A stretch of DNA of 64,000 nucleotides, from NCBI RefSeq assembly GCF_017355885.1, contig NZ_JAFEUU010000001.1, positions 248,001 to 312,000 on the forward strand, written 5' to 3'. Of the stretch, positions 24,849 through 32,858 are shown piece by piece (the first letter of the stretch is position 1; every line of letters starts with the position of its first letter). The notes below the pieces were generated by a model. That model made no database searches. It worked only from the letters and a program-made list of their open reading frames with translations, and was not told the origin of the DNA. The DNA comes from Sabulicella rubraurantiaca (GTDB taxonomy: Bacteria; Pseudomonadota; Alphaproteobacteria; Acetobacterales; Acetobacteraceae). Made by a program: the position numbers and the translations under genes.

Positions 24849-26291
24849 TCAGAGACCCGGACCGTGGGCGACGAACTTCGTCGTCAGATAGGCTTCGAGC
24901 CCTTCCGGCCCGCCCTCGCTGCCATGGCCCGACTCCTTCACCCCGCCGAACGGCGTCTCGGCGACGGAGATGCCGAAGGTGTTGATGCCCAGCAGGCCGC
25001 TTTCCACCCGCTCCTGCAGGCGGATCGCGCGGTCGCTGTCACGGGTAAAGGCATAGGCGGCGAGGCCAAAGGGAAGGCGGTTCGCCTCAGAGAAGGCCTC
25101 CTCCTCCGAGGAGAAGCGGTTGATGAGGGCGACGGGGCCGAAGGGCTCCTCGGTCATCATCCGCGCATTCATCGGCACGTCGGACAGCACGGTCGGGCGG
25201 AAGAAGAAGCCCTCATTGCCCATGCGCTCGCCGCCCGTGTGCAGCTTGGCGCCCTTCGAGGTCGCATCGGCGATGAAGGCCGTCATGGCATCCACCCGGC
25301 GCGGATTGGCGAGGGGGCCCATCTGGATGCCGGACTCCATCCCGTTGCCGATCTTCAGCGCCTCGGCGGCCTTGGCGAAGGTCTCGACGAACTTCGCGTG
25401 GGACTTCTCGTGCACCATGAAACGGGTCGGCGACACGCAGACCTGTCCGGCATTGCGGAACTTGCCGGCCACGGCCATGACTGCCGCCTTCTCGGCATCC
25501 ACGTCGTCGAAGACCAGCACGGGGGCATGGCCGCCGAGCTCCATCGTGGTGCGCTGGGCCTTCTCGGCGGCCAGCTTCATCAGCTGCTTGCCTACGGCGG
25601 TGGAGCCGGTGAAGGACACCTTGCGGATGATGTCGCTCGCCATAATGTGCGTGCTGACTTCGCCCGGGACGCCGAACACGACCTGGATCACGCCGGCCGG
25701 CGCGCCCGCCTCAGTGATGAGGCGCGCCATCTCGATCGCCGTCGCCGGCGTCTCCTCGGATGGCTTGATGATGCAGGGGCAGCCGGCGGCGAGGCTGGCC
25801 GCCATCTTCCGGGCCGGGGTAATGGCGGGGAAGTTCCAGGGCGCGAAGGCGGCGGTGACGCCCACCGGCTGCTTCAGCACGATGTGGCGCGTCCCGCCCG
25901 CGCGGGCCGGAATGATGCGACCATAGGCGCGCTTGCCTTCCTCGGCCATGAATTCGAACACGTCGGCCGCGGCGAGGACCTCGATCTTCGCCTCAGGGTG
26001 GGGCTTGCCCTCCTCGAGGGTGAGCATCTCGGCGATGGCGTCCGCGCGCTCGCGCATCGCATCGGCGGTCTTGCGGAGGATGCGGGCGCGCTCATAGGCC
26101 GGGGTGTTGGCCCAGACCGGCAGCGCCTTCTGCGCCGCTTCCAGGGCGCGGTCGAGGTCGGCGGTGGAAGCGTGGGGCAGGGTGCCCAGGCTCTGGCCCG
26201 TCGCGGGGTTCAGCACGGGCTCGCTGTTGCGGCCCTCAGCGCCGAGCCACTCGCCGGCGATCAGCATCTTGAGTTGGGGGTACTGGGACAT
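24849..26291 (-). CDS. gabD: NAD(P)-dependent succinate-semialdehyde dehydrogenase family protein
   Basis: A 480-residue aldehyde dehydrogenase. The motifs are APWNFPAITPARKMA, FTGSTAVGKQLM, the general-base Glu in TMELGGHAPV and the catalytic Cys285 in GQVCVSPTR, with the C-terminal GGVKESGHGSEGG typical of the succinate-semialdehyde group. It oxidises succinate semialdehyde or a similar short acid aldehyde into the TCA cycle. ATG 26291 follows GGAGG by eight bases. The exact substrate is inferred from family resemblance; 2,5-dioxopentanoate-type activity is a fair alternative given the sugar-acid context elsewhere. Confidence 0.9.
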   Translation of the reverse strand: MSQYPQLKMLIAGEWLGAEGRNSEPVLNPATGQSLGTLPHASTADLDRALEAAQKALPVWANTPAYERARILRKTADAMRERADAIAEMLTLEEGKPHPEAKIEVLAAADVFEFMAEEGKRAYGRIIPARAGGTRHIVLKQPVGVTAAFAPWNFPAITPARKMAASLAAGCPCIIKPSEETPATAIEMARLITEAGAPAGVIQVVFGVPGEVSTHIMASDIIRKVSFTGSTAVGKQLMKLAAEKAQRTTMELGGHAPVLVFDDVDAEKAAVMAVAGKFRNAGQVCVSPTRFMVHEKSHAKFVETFAKAAEALKIGNGMESGIQMGPLANPRRVDAMTAFIADATSKGAKLHTGGERMGNEGFFFRPTVLSDVPMNARMMTEEPFGPVALINRFSSEEEAFSEANRLPFGLAAYAFTRDSDRAIRLQERVESGLLGINTFGISVAETPFGGVKESGHGSEGGPEGLEAYLTTKFVAHGPGL

Positions 26292-26357
26292 CAGCGATCC
26301 TCCGTATTCTCCCGGAGGATAGAGGCGATGCGGCCCGGCGCGAAGCCGGGGGTCACA

Positions 26358-26594
26358 TCAGCATTCGCAACCCGGCGCAGGCTCGGAGGAGCCGCGGACG
26401 ATGTGATGGTCCACCCATTCGGCGACGAGGCGCCGCGCCTCCGTCACAGAGGATTCCGGGTGATGAACGCGATACAGCGTCGTGCAGGCCTGGAAGGCGA
26501 CCATATCCGGCTGGCCGAGGTCGCGAAGCTCGCGATAGGCAGTGACGACGGCCCGCTCGCAGCGTCGGGCGATGTGGCTGTAGTCGCGACCCAT
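26358..26594 (-). CDS. Small hypothetical protein with CxC C-terminus and structured mRNA leader
   Basis: A 78-residue, mostly helical protein rich in Arg, His and Glu (RDYSHIARRCERAVVTAYRE, VTEARRLVAEWVDHHIV), ending in a short tail with a C-x-C pair (GCEC) and an internal Cys; metal binding is possible but unproven. I do not recognise a family. ATG 26594 has the RBS GGAGGG six bases upstream, which lies inside the long inverted repeat at 26600-26634. A promoter with overlapping operator palindrome follows at 26635-26664. Such elaborate control of so small a gene supports its being real. Confidence 0.72.
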   Translation of the reverse strand: MGRDYSHIARRCERAVVTAYRELRDLGQPDMVAFQACTTLYRVHHPESSVTEARRLVAEWVDHHIVRGSSEPAPGCEC

Positions 26595-26599
26595 GGTAA

Positions 26600-26634
26600 C
26601 CCTCCAAGTTGCGAATCACTCGCAACTTGGAGGG
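26600..26634 (-). promoter_or_regulatory. 15-bp perfect inverted repeat covering the Shine-Dalgarno site
   Basis: CCCTCCAAGTTGCGA and TCGCAACTTGGAGGG flank a five-base loop in the leader of the 78-residue gene. In the mRNA the 3' arm contains GGAGGG, the ribosome-binding site, six bases from ATG 26594. If transcription starts upstream of the 5' arm, the site is locked in a very stable hairpin. If it starts within the arm, as the promoter spacing suggests, a shorter stem remains at the extreme 5' end and leaves the site free. It could also be a DNA operator. Confidence 0.75.
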
Positions 26635-26664
26635 AGGATAGCGACGCTTGAACAAGCGTTCAAG
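26635..26664 (-). promoter_or_regulatory. Sigma-70-like promoter with overlapping palindromic operator
   Basis: On the minus strand, TTGAAC (26658-26663) and TATCCT (26635-26640) are separated by exactly 17 bases, a reasonable -35/-10 pair (4 of 6 matches each). The -35 lies within the perfect palindrome CTTGAAC-GCTT-GTTCAAG (26647-26664), with an overlapping second palindrome ACGCTTG-TT-CAAGCGT. TetR-type repressors often bind such TTGAAC/GTTCAA sites. It drives the 78-residue gene. Confidence 0.6.
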
Positions 26665-26675
26665 TGACGCCGGGG

Positions 26676-27749
26676 TCAGGCGCGCGAAACAGCTTCCGCG
26701 ATCGCCTTGCCCACATCCACCGTGCCGGCCTGGCCGCCCAGGTCGCGGGTGCGCGGGCCGCCGTCGCGCAGCAGCGCCTCGATGGAATCGGTGACGGCCT
26801 TGGCCGCTTCCCGCTCACCCAGGTGGTCCAGCATCATGGCGCCGGACCAGATCTGGCCGATCGGGTTCGCCACCCACTTGCCGGCAATGTCCGGCGCCGA
26901 GCCGTGCACCGGCTCGAACATCGAGGGGTGGTCCTTCTCGGGATTGATGTTGGCGCTGGCCGCGACGCCGATGGAGCCCGCCACCGCGGGCCCCAAGTCG
27001 GACAGGATGTCGCCGAACAGGTTGGAGCCGACCACCACGTCGAACCAGTCCGGGTGCTGCACGAAATGCGCGCAGAGGATGTCGATGTGGAACTGGTCCG
27101 TCGTCACCTCGGGGTAGTTCTTCGCCATCTCGGCGAAGCGCTCGTCCCAGTAGGGCATGGTGAAGGTGATGCCATTGGACTTGGTGGCGCTGGTCACCTT
27201 CTTTCGCGGGCGGGTCATCGCCAGCTCGAACGCATACTTGATGATCCGATCGGTGCCCGTCCGGGTCAGGATGGATTGCTGCGAGACGAATTCTCGGTCG
27301 GTGCCCGGGAACATCCGGCCGCCGACGGAGGAGTATTCGCCCTCGGTGTTCTCGCGCACGACATAGAAGTCGATCTCGTGCGGCGCGCGGTCGGCGAGCG
27401 GCGTCTTCACGCCAGGCAGCAGCTTGCAGGGGCGCAACGAGACATACTGGTCGAAGCCGCGCCGGATCGGGATCAGGAGGCCCCAGAGCGAGACATGGTC
27501 CGGCACGCCAGGCCAGCCCACCGCGCCCAGGAAGACGCTGTCGCTGTCGCGAAGCTGGTCCAGCCCGTCGTCGGGCATCATCTTGCCGGTCTGGGCGTAG
27601 GTCTCGCAGGACCAATCATAGTGCTTCAGCTCCAGCTCGAAGCCGAAGCGGCGGGCGGCCGCGTCGAGGACGCGCAGCCCCTCGGGCGTGGTTTCCTTGC
27701 CGATGCCATCCCCGGGAATGACGGCGATGCGGTGCTTGCGGCCGGCCAT
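26676..27749 (-). CDS. Tartrate dehydrogenase/isopropylmalate dehydrogenase-family decarboxylating dehydrogenase
   Basis: A 357-residue NAD-dependent beta-decarboxylating dehydrogenase. It has the N-terminal IAVIPGDGIGKETTPEGL, the substrate-binding stretch VSLRPCKLLPG, the active-site Tyr in VRENTEGEYSSVGG and the cofactor-end motif EPVHGSAPDIAGKWVANP. The VGWPGVPDHVSLWGLL block is typical of the tartrate/D-malate dehydrogenase (TtuC/DmlA) branch rather than LeuB or Icd. It converts tartrate or D-malate to oxaloglycolate/pyruvate-type products. The frame is open to 27848, but ATG 27749 with GGGGAAA upstream gives the family start. A minus-strand gene, it is followed downstream by the small regulated gene. 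Confidence 0.9.
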   Translation of the reverse strand: MAGRKHRIAVIPGDGIGKETTPEGLRVLDAAARRFGFELELKHYDWSCETYAQTGKMMPDDGLDQLRDSDSVFLGAVGWPGVPDHVSLWGLLIPIRRGFDQYVSLRPCKLLPGVKTPLADRAPHEIDFYVVRENTEGEYSSVGGRMFPGTDREFVSQQSILTRTGTDRIIKYAFELAMTRPRKKVTSATKSNGITFTMPYWDERFAEMAKNYPEVTTDQFHIDILCAHFVQHPDWFDVVVGSNLFGDILSDLGPAVAGSIGVAASANINPEKDHPSMFEPVHGSAPDIAGKWVANPIGQIWSGAMMLDHLGEREAAKAVTDSIEALLRDGGPRTRDLGGQAGTVDVGKAIAEAVSRA

Positions 27750-27783
27750 GGGACGCTTTCCCCTCTTGCTGAACCCGGTCGGG

Positions 27784-28614
27784 TTACGCCGCGCGGGGTC
27801 CCCCGGCAAGACGGCGCAGCAGGACCAGAAGGGGTATGGCCAGCGCAACGAGTCCCGCTTGCACCGCCGGGCGCGGCCCGAATGACAGGTCGAGATTGGC
27901 GGCGGCGATGCGCGCGGCGGGGAGATTGGTGGTCAGCGCGTACCAAGCATATTCCAGCCCCGCCGCACCCCCGACCGCAAGCAACACGAGGCAGAGAAGC
28001 GCCGCTGGATGCGCCTGCCACCGCGCCGGCAGGAAACGCCACGCCACGAGCCACAGGAACAGCCCCGCCATCAGCACCGGCTGGGAAGTGTCCGCCTTGC
28101 TCTGGATGAAGGCATGCAGCAGGGCGATGGTGGCGATGGGAAAGACCAGCTTGTGCAGCTTCTTCCAGCGCCGCCCGAGCCGCTTCATCCAGCCATCCGT
28201 GCTCGTCCAGCCGAGCACCGTGAGACCCAGCAGCGCCGTGAAGCCCAGGGCGAGGTAGAAGCGCGATGCGATTTCCAAAGCTGCGCGCCAGATCACCCAG
28301 TTCTGGTCGGCCACGTACAGTGAAAGGTGCAGCACCGCCCAAGCCAGCGTCCCCAGCCCCAGCATCCGCCTGATCGTGAACAGCCGCGGCCAGGAGAGCG
28401 CCCGCCCCAACGGCGTGACGGCGAGGGTGATGACGAGGAAGCGCAACGCCCAGCGCCCCGTCTCATGCATGGCCTGGTTCAGCGGCTCCGGCCCAAGCCC
28501 GTGCGAGAGGGCAAGGTACAGGATCCATCCGGCCGGCAGCACCAGAGCCAGAAGCGTCGCGATCCGCAATGGCGAGACGCGCCCCGCCCGGTCGCGCCAG
28601 GGCGCCATGGTCAC
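27784..28614 (-). CDS. msrQ: MsrQ/YedZ-like heme-binding membrane subunit (ferric reductase-type)
   Basis: A 276-residue membrane protein with about six to eight helices of the ferric reductase-like transmembrane domain. Conserved His lie in helices (WAVLHLSLYVADQ, RWKKLHKLVFP, IALLHAFIQ), as in the b-heme protein that feeds electrons to the periplasmic methionine-sulfoxide reductase MsrP. The start is GTG 28614 overlapping the preceding stop (GTGA); ATG 28608 is two codons later. No msrP gene is adjacent, although msrP-msrQ is the usual pair, so it may be an orphan or serve another periplasmic reductase. It is longer at the C-terminus than E. coli MsrQ (211 residues). Confidence 0.86.
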   Translation of the reverse strand: MTMAPWRDRAGRVSPLRIATLLALVLPAGWILYLALSHGLGPEPLNQAMHETGRWALRFLVITLAVTPLGRALSWPRLFTIRRMLGLGTLAWAVLHLSLYVADQNWVIWRAALEIASRFYLALGFTALLGLTVLGWTSTDGWMKRLGRRWKKLHKLVFPIATIALLHAFIQSKADTSQPVLMAGLFLWLVAWRFLPARWQAHPAALLCLVLLAVGGAAGLEYAWYALTTNLPAARIAAANLDLSFGPRPAVQAGLVALAIPLLVLLRRLAGGPRAA

Positions 28615-29510
28615 AGCCAGTTCCGCATCAGGATCGCGTGCGCGACGCGCCCTGTTTCATCCAGCGGTGGGCGGGGCGGCGGAGGCTCGGCGCCAAGTGG
28701 AGCGGCGAGGCGCCGTGCGTAAAGTTCGGCGAGCAGGCGGCGGTGGCGCGGCCCAAGCCCAGGTGGCTCAGCCACGAAGAGCGGCGCGGGGGAGAGCAGG
28801 GATTCCGACAGCATAGAAATTGAGTCTCCCGTCACGACCAACCGCCCTGCCTGGGCCAGGAGGGAAAGGTATGGATTCGGCCCATCCGCGCCGAAGCGAT
28901 GCAGGTGGTGCGGCGTGCCGCGAAGGGCCTCCTCCACCGCGCTTGCCGCTTCCTCGCCCGTGCGGCGGGAAGTGGTGACGAAGAGGAAGCCGCCAAGCCC
29001 AGCCGCTCCGCGTGCGAAACGAGCGGCGAGGGCAGGGTCCATCCCCTCGCCACGCACAGGACCGCCGAGCAGCAGCGCCACGTCGCAATGGGGAAGACGC
29101 GGCGCGGCCGCCAAGGTCTCGGGTGTGACGCGGTGGGTGGAACCAAGTATTTGCAGTTGGTTACCGGCCTTTTTTGCGCCGTCATGCGAGCCGACCACCA
29201 GCAGGTCAAAATCGTCCGCGCCCAGCCGCGGCCACATGCAATGAATCGTCCGCACCCCGCGCCGCCGCAGCCAGCGCGAGACGGGCACGGCACGGCGTCC
29301 GGCGGAAATGGCGATTCGGGGCCAGGGCGGAGCGAAGGCGGCAGTTTCGGAAACGCCTAGAAGTGTCGGAAAAGGCAGCGGAAGCGACGCCCAGCGCGAC
29401 CAGACCAGCTTCACGCGCCGGAACGGCACGCCCAGCCGCTCGGCGATGCCCAGGGCCTGCGCGCCGGTGCCCGCGCGCGGATCTTCCAACACCCAGACGG
29501 GTTCGGTCAT
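28611..29510 (-). CDS. ELM1/GtrOC1-family putative glycosyltransferase-like protein
   Basis: A 299-residue soluble protein of the mitochondrial fission ELM1-like family (formerly DUF1022). It has an N-terminal VWVLEDPRAGTGAQALGIAERLG, HCMWPRLGADDFDLLVVGSHDG in the middle and VTGDSISMLSESL near the C-terminus, resembling the GT-B donor site. In plants ELM1 acts in mitochondrial division; the bacterial role is unknown, with envelope glycan work suggested by the fold. ATG 29510 is divergent from pyrE across 54 bases and overlaps msrQ at its end. Confidence 0.87.
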   Translation of the reverse strand: MTEPVWVLEDPRAGTGAQALGIAERLGVPFRRVKLVWSRWASLPLPFPTLLGVSETAAFAPPWPRIAISAGRRAVPVSRWLRRRGVRTIHCMWPRLGADDFDLLVVGSHDGAKKAGNQLQILGSTHRVTPETLAAAPRLPHCDVALLLGGPVRGEGMDPALAARFARGAAGLGGFLFVTTSRRTGEEAASAVEEALRGTPHHLHRFGADGPNPYLSLLAQAGRLVVTGDSISMLSESLLSPAPLFVAEPPGLGPRHRRLLAELYARRLAAPLGAEPPPPRPPLDETGRVAHAILMRNWL

Positions 29511-29564
29511 TGTCGCGCCACCTGTGCACGGCTATCGGGAGAATGGCTTTCCCGGGGTTCCAGC

Positions 29565-30290
29565 ATGACCATCCACCACGATTCCGGCTTCGACCGCGAC
29601 GCCGCCCTGACCACCGCGCGCATCCTCCTGGAGATCAAGGCCGTCAACTTCCGGCCGGAGGACCCCTATACCCTGACCAGCGGCTGGAAGAGCCCCGTCT
29701 ATATCGACTGCCGCAAGATCATCTCCTACCCACGGGCTCGGGCGCGCATCTGCGACCTCGGCGTGGAGAAGATCAACCGTGCCGTCGGCTTCGAGACAAT
29801 CGAGAGCATCGCGGGTGGCGAGACGGCGGGCATCCCCTTCGCGGCCTGGATCAGCGACCGCATGAACGTGCCCATGGCCTATGTTCGCAAGAAGCCCAAG
29901 GGCTTCGGGCGCAACGCTCTGATTGAAGGTGACGTCCCGGTCGGCAAGGAAACCCTGCTGGTCGAGGATCTGACGACGGATGGCGCCTCGAAGATCCGCT
30001 TCGCCCAGGCGCTGCGCGAGGCGGGGGCGAAATGCGCCCACACCTTCGTCGTGTTCTATTACGGCGTCTTCCCCGGATCCTTCGAGCAGATGAAGGCCAT
30101 GAACCTGTCGCTGCACCACCTCGCCTCCTGGTGGGACGTGCTGGAGGTGTGCCGCGAGCGCGACTACTTCCCCGAGGCCTCGCTGGCGGGGGTACGCCGC
30201 TTCCTGGAGGATCCGGTGGGATGGAGCCGTGCCCATGGCGGCGTCGGCAGCCTGGACGAGGCGCTGGCCCACAAGGGCAAGGGCCCCTGA
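29565..30290 (+). CDS. pyrE: Orotate phosphoribosyltransferase
   Basis: A 241-residue pyrimidine-biosynthesis enzyme that joins orotate to PRPP. It shows TLTSGWKSPVYIDCRKIISYPRAR at the N-terminus and the PRPP-binding motif LLVEDLTTDGASK (near residue 130). It belongs to the longer alphaproteobacterial PyrE form with an extra C-terminal region (WWDVLEVCRERDYF). ATG 29565 starts the plus-strand group; the ABC-importer receptor gene follows 16 bases later, perhaps co-transcribed. Confidence 0.96.
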   Translation: MTIHHDSGFDRDAALTTARILLEIKAVNFRPEDPYTLTSGWKSPVYIDCRKIISYPRARARICDLGVEKINRAVGFETIESIAGGETAGIPFAAWISDRMNVPMAYVRKKPKGFGRNALIEGDVPVGKETLLVEDLTTDGASKIRFAQALREAGAKCAHTFVVFYYGVFPGSFEQMKAMNLSLHHLASWWDVLEVCRERDYFPEASLAGVRRFLEDPVGWSRAHGGVGSLDEALAHKGKGP

Positions 30291-30306
30291 CGGGCGAGGA
30301 GGGGAC

Positions 30307-31953
30307 ATGAAGCGCTGGCTCATCGCCTTTCTGTTCCTCGTCTTGCCGGCGATGGCGCAGGGCCGCGACACGCTCACCATCGGCATCACGCAGTACCCCT
30401 CCACCTTTCACCCGAACATCGACAGCATGGCCGCGAAGTCCTACGTGCTGGGCTTCGCGCGCCGCCCTGTCACCGCCTACGACGCCGAGTGGCGCGTCAC
30501 CTGCCTCCTCTGCGAGACGTTGCCGACGCTCGAAAACGGCCTCGCGGTGCGGGAGCGTACGCCGGACGGCAAGGACGGCATCGCCGTCACCTGGGTGCTA
30601 CGCGAAGGCCTTCGCTGGGGCGACGGCACGCCCCTCACGACCGAGGATCTGCGCTTCGCCTGGGAGGCGGGGCGCGAGTCAACGACCGGCTTCGGCCCCG
30701 CCGAGTTCTACCGCTCCGCCTATGAGTTCACTGCCCATGACGCGCGGCGCTTCACCATCCGCTTCGACAAGGTAACCTTCGAGTTCGCCAGCCTTGGCGA
30801 TTTCGCGCCTCTGCCCGCGCATTTGGAGCGCGAGCGCTGGCGGGCTGACCCGCGCGCCTATCGCAGCCGCACGCTCTACGACACGGAGCCGGCAAATCCC
30901 GGCCTCTGGAACGGCCCCTACCGCATCACTGCGGTCCAGCCCGGCGCCGGCGTGACGCTGGAGCGCAACGAGCACTGGTCCGGACCTCCCCCGCACTTCC
31001 GCCGCATCCAGGTCCGCACCGTGGAGAACACAGCGAGCCTGGAGGCGCAGCTTCTCGCTGGGCAGGTGGACATGGTCGCCGGCGAGCTTGGTCTGCCGGT
31101 GGAGCAGGCCTCGGCCCTGATGCGCCGGACTGGCAGCCGCTTCCATGTCGAATACAAGCCCGGCCTGATCTACGAGCATGTGGACCTTCGCCTTGATCAT
31201 CCCGCGCTCTCTGACCGGCGGGTGCGGCAGGCGCTGCTGCATGCGTTGGACCGGCCGCAGATCGTCGCGCGGCTCTTCGAGGGGCGGCAGACCGTGGCGC
31301 ACTCCACCGTGAACCCGCTCGACTGGGTGCATGAGGCAGCGACCCGCCAATACGCGCATGACCCGGCCCGCGCTGTTGCCCTGCTGGAGGAAGCCGGCTG
31401 GCGCCCCGGCCCCAATGGCATCCGCGTGAATGCTTCTGGCGAGCGCCTATCCTTCGAACTGATGACCACCGCGGGCAATCGCTCGCGCGAGGCCGTGCAG
31501 CAGGTGATCCAGGCGCAGTGGCGCGCGGTGGGTGTCGAGGCGCGCATCCGCAACGAACCGCCGCGCGTGCTGTTCGGTGAGAGCCTGTCCCGCCGGCGCT
31601 TCGGTGGCGCCGCCATGTATGCCTGGATCTCCGCGCCCGAGGGCGTGCCCCGCACCTCCCTCCACTCGGAGGAGATTCCCTCCGCCGAGCGGAATTGGGC
31701 CGGCCAGAACTACACGGGCTTCCGCAATGAAGAGATGAACGCGCTTCTGGAAGCGCTGCCGCAGGAACTGGACCGCGAGAAGCGGCGCGACATGTGGCGA
31801 CGCCTCCAGGCCGTCTATGCCGACGAACTGCCGGCCCTGCCGCTCTGGTTCCGCCAGGACGCACATCTCTGGCCGCGCTGGCTCGAAGGGGTACGTCCGA
31901 CCGGGCACCTCAATTCCTCCACGCTCTGGGCCGAGGAATGGCGGGCGCGCTGA
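30307..31953 (+). CDS. Peptide/opine/nickel-type ABC transporter substrate-binding protein (SBP family 5)
   Basis: A 548-residue periplasmic receptor with a cleavable signal (MKRWLIAFLFLVLPAMAQG) and the family-5 features: WVLREGLRWGDGTPLTTEDLRFAW near residue 100, the GPYRITAVQPG block and repeated large lobes. Family members bind oligopeptides, opines, sugars or heme. ATG 30307 has GAGGAGGGG directly upstream, which beats the open frame back to 30229. It overlaps the next permease gene by 16 bases. Confidence 0.93.
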   Translation: MKRWLIAFLFLVLPAMAQGRDTLTIGITQYPSTFHPNIDSMAAKSYVLGFARRPVTAYDAEWRVTCLLCETLPTLENGLAVRERTPDGKDGIAVTWVLREGLRWGDGTPLTTEDLRFAWEAGRESTTGFGPAEFYRSAYEFTAHDARRFTIRFDKVTFEFASLGDFAPLPAHLERERWRADPRAYRSRTLYDTEPANPGLWNGPYRITAVQPGAGVTLERNEHWSGPPPHFRRIQVRTVENTASLEAQLLAGQVDMVAGELGLPVEQASALMRRTGSRFHVEYKPGLIYEHVDLRLDHPALSDRRVRQALLHALDRPQIVARLFEGRQTVAHSTVNPLDWVHEAATRQYAHDPARAVALLEEAGWRPGPNGIRVNASGERLSFELMTTAGNRSREAVQQVIQAQWRAVGVEARIRNEPPRVLFGESLSRRRFGGAAMYAWISAPEGVPRTSLHSEEIPSAERNWAGQNYTGFRNEEMNALLEALPQELDREKRRDMWRRLQAVYADELPALPLWFRQDAHLWPRWLEGVRPTGHLNSSTLWAEEWRAR

Positions 31954-32858
31954 TCCTGCGCCGCCTCGCGCAGATCGCGGTGACCACCGCGATCCTGTCG
32001 CTCTGCGCCTTCCTCTTGATCGGGCTGATGCCGGGTGACCCGATCGACCTCGCCATCGCCGGCGACCCGCGGCTTTCCGCCGAGGATGCGGCGCGGATGC
32101 GGGCGCTGCACGGCCTGGATCAGCCCTTGCTTGCCCGCTACCTCGCCTGGGCGCAGTCCGTGCTCGGCGGAAATTTCGGCCATTCCCGGCTCTTCGCGCA
32201 GCCCGTCTCCGCGCTGCTCGGCCCGGCGCTGCTCTCGACGCTGGAGTTGCTGGGCCTCGCTCTGCTGCTGGCTGTGGGGGCAGGGGTCGGACTTGGGGCG
32301 CTGGCGGCGCTGCGGCCGCGCTGGTCAGGCCCGGTGCAGGCCCTGGCGCTGGCGGCCCAGGCCATGCCCACCTTCTGGCTCGGCCTCCTCCTTATCATCC
32401 TATTTGCCGTCACGCTCGGCTGGCTGCCGGCGGGTGGGGCGGAAGGCGGCTGGCGTTTCCTCCTCCTGCCGGTCGTCACCCTGGCCTTCGCCAACCTCGC
32501 TGCCTACACGCGCCACTCAGCCGCCGCGCTCACCGCAGCTCTGGCCGAGCCGCATATTCGCACCGCCCGCGCCAAGGGTGCATCGGAGGCACGCGTGCTA
32601 TGGCGCCATGCCTGGCCGAACGCAGCCGTGCCCGTCATCGCCGTCGCAGCGCTGGATGCCGGGGCGCTCGTTTCTGGGGCGCTGGTTACGGAGACGGTCT
32701 TCGCCCGGCCCGGCATGGGCAAGCTGATCTTCGACGCCGTGATGGGCAGCGACTTCAACCTCGCCCTGCTTGCGCTGCTGGTCGTCGCGGTGGTGACCAT
32801 GCTGGCGACGCTCGCCGCCGATCTGATCCAGCGCTGGCTGGATCCGCGCCTCGCGTGA
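31938..32858 (+). CDS. ABC transporter permease, DppB/OppB type
   Basis: A 306-residue inner-membrane permease with six helices. It begins with LILRRLAQIAVTTAILSL and has the EAA-type cytoplasmic loop (RTARAKGASEARVLWRHAWPNA) followed by LVTETVFARPGMGKLI. This is the first permease of a family-5 importer. The ATG at 31938 lies inside the receptor's last codons, giving a 16-base overlap; the longer frame to 31794 has no membrane character. Paired with the next gene. Confidence 0.92.
   Translation: MAGALILRRLAQIAVTTAILSLCAFLLIGLMPGDPIDLAIAGDPRLSAEDAARMRALHGLDQPLLARYLAWAQSVLGGNFGHSRLFAQPVSALLGPALLSTLELLGLALLLAVGAGVGLGALAALRPRWSGPVQALALAAQAMPTFWLGLLLIILFAVTLGWLPAGGAEGGWRFLLLPVVTLAFANLAAYTRHSAAALTAALAEPHIRTARAKGASEARVLWRHAWPNAAVPVIAVAALDAGALVSGALVTETVFARPGMGKLIFDAVMGSDFNLALLALLVVAVVTMLATLAADLIQRWLDPRLA

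Noticed and set aside
24810-26651. A 613-codon plus-strand open frame opposite gabD
   Set aside because: Antisense shadow of the aldehyde dehydrogenase; no motif, RBS or neighbour support.
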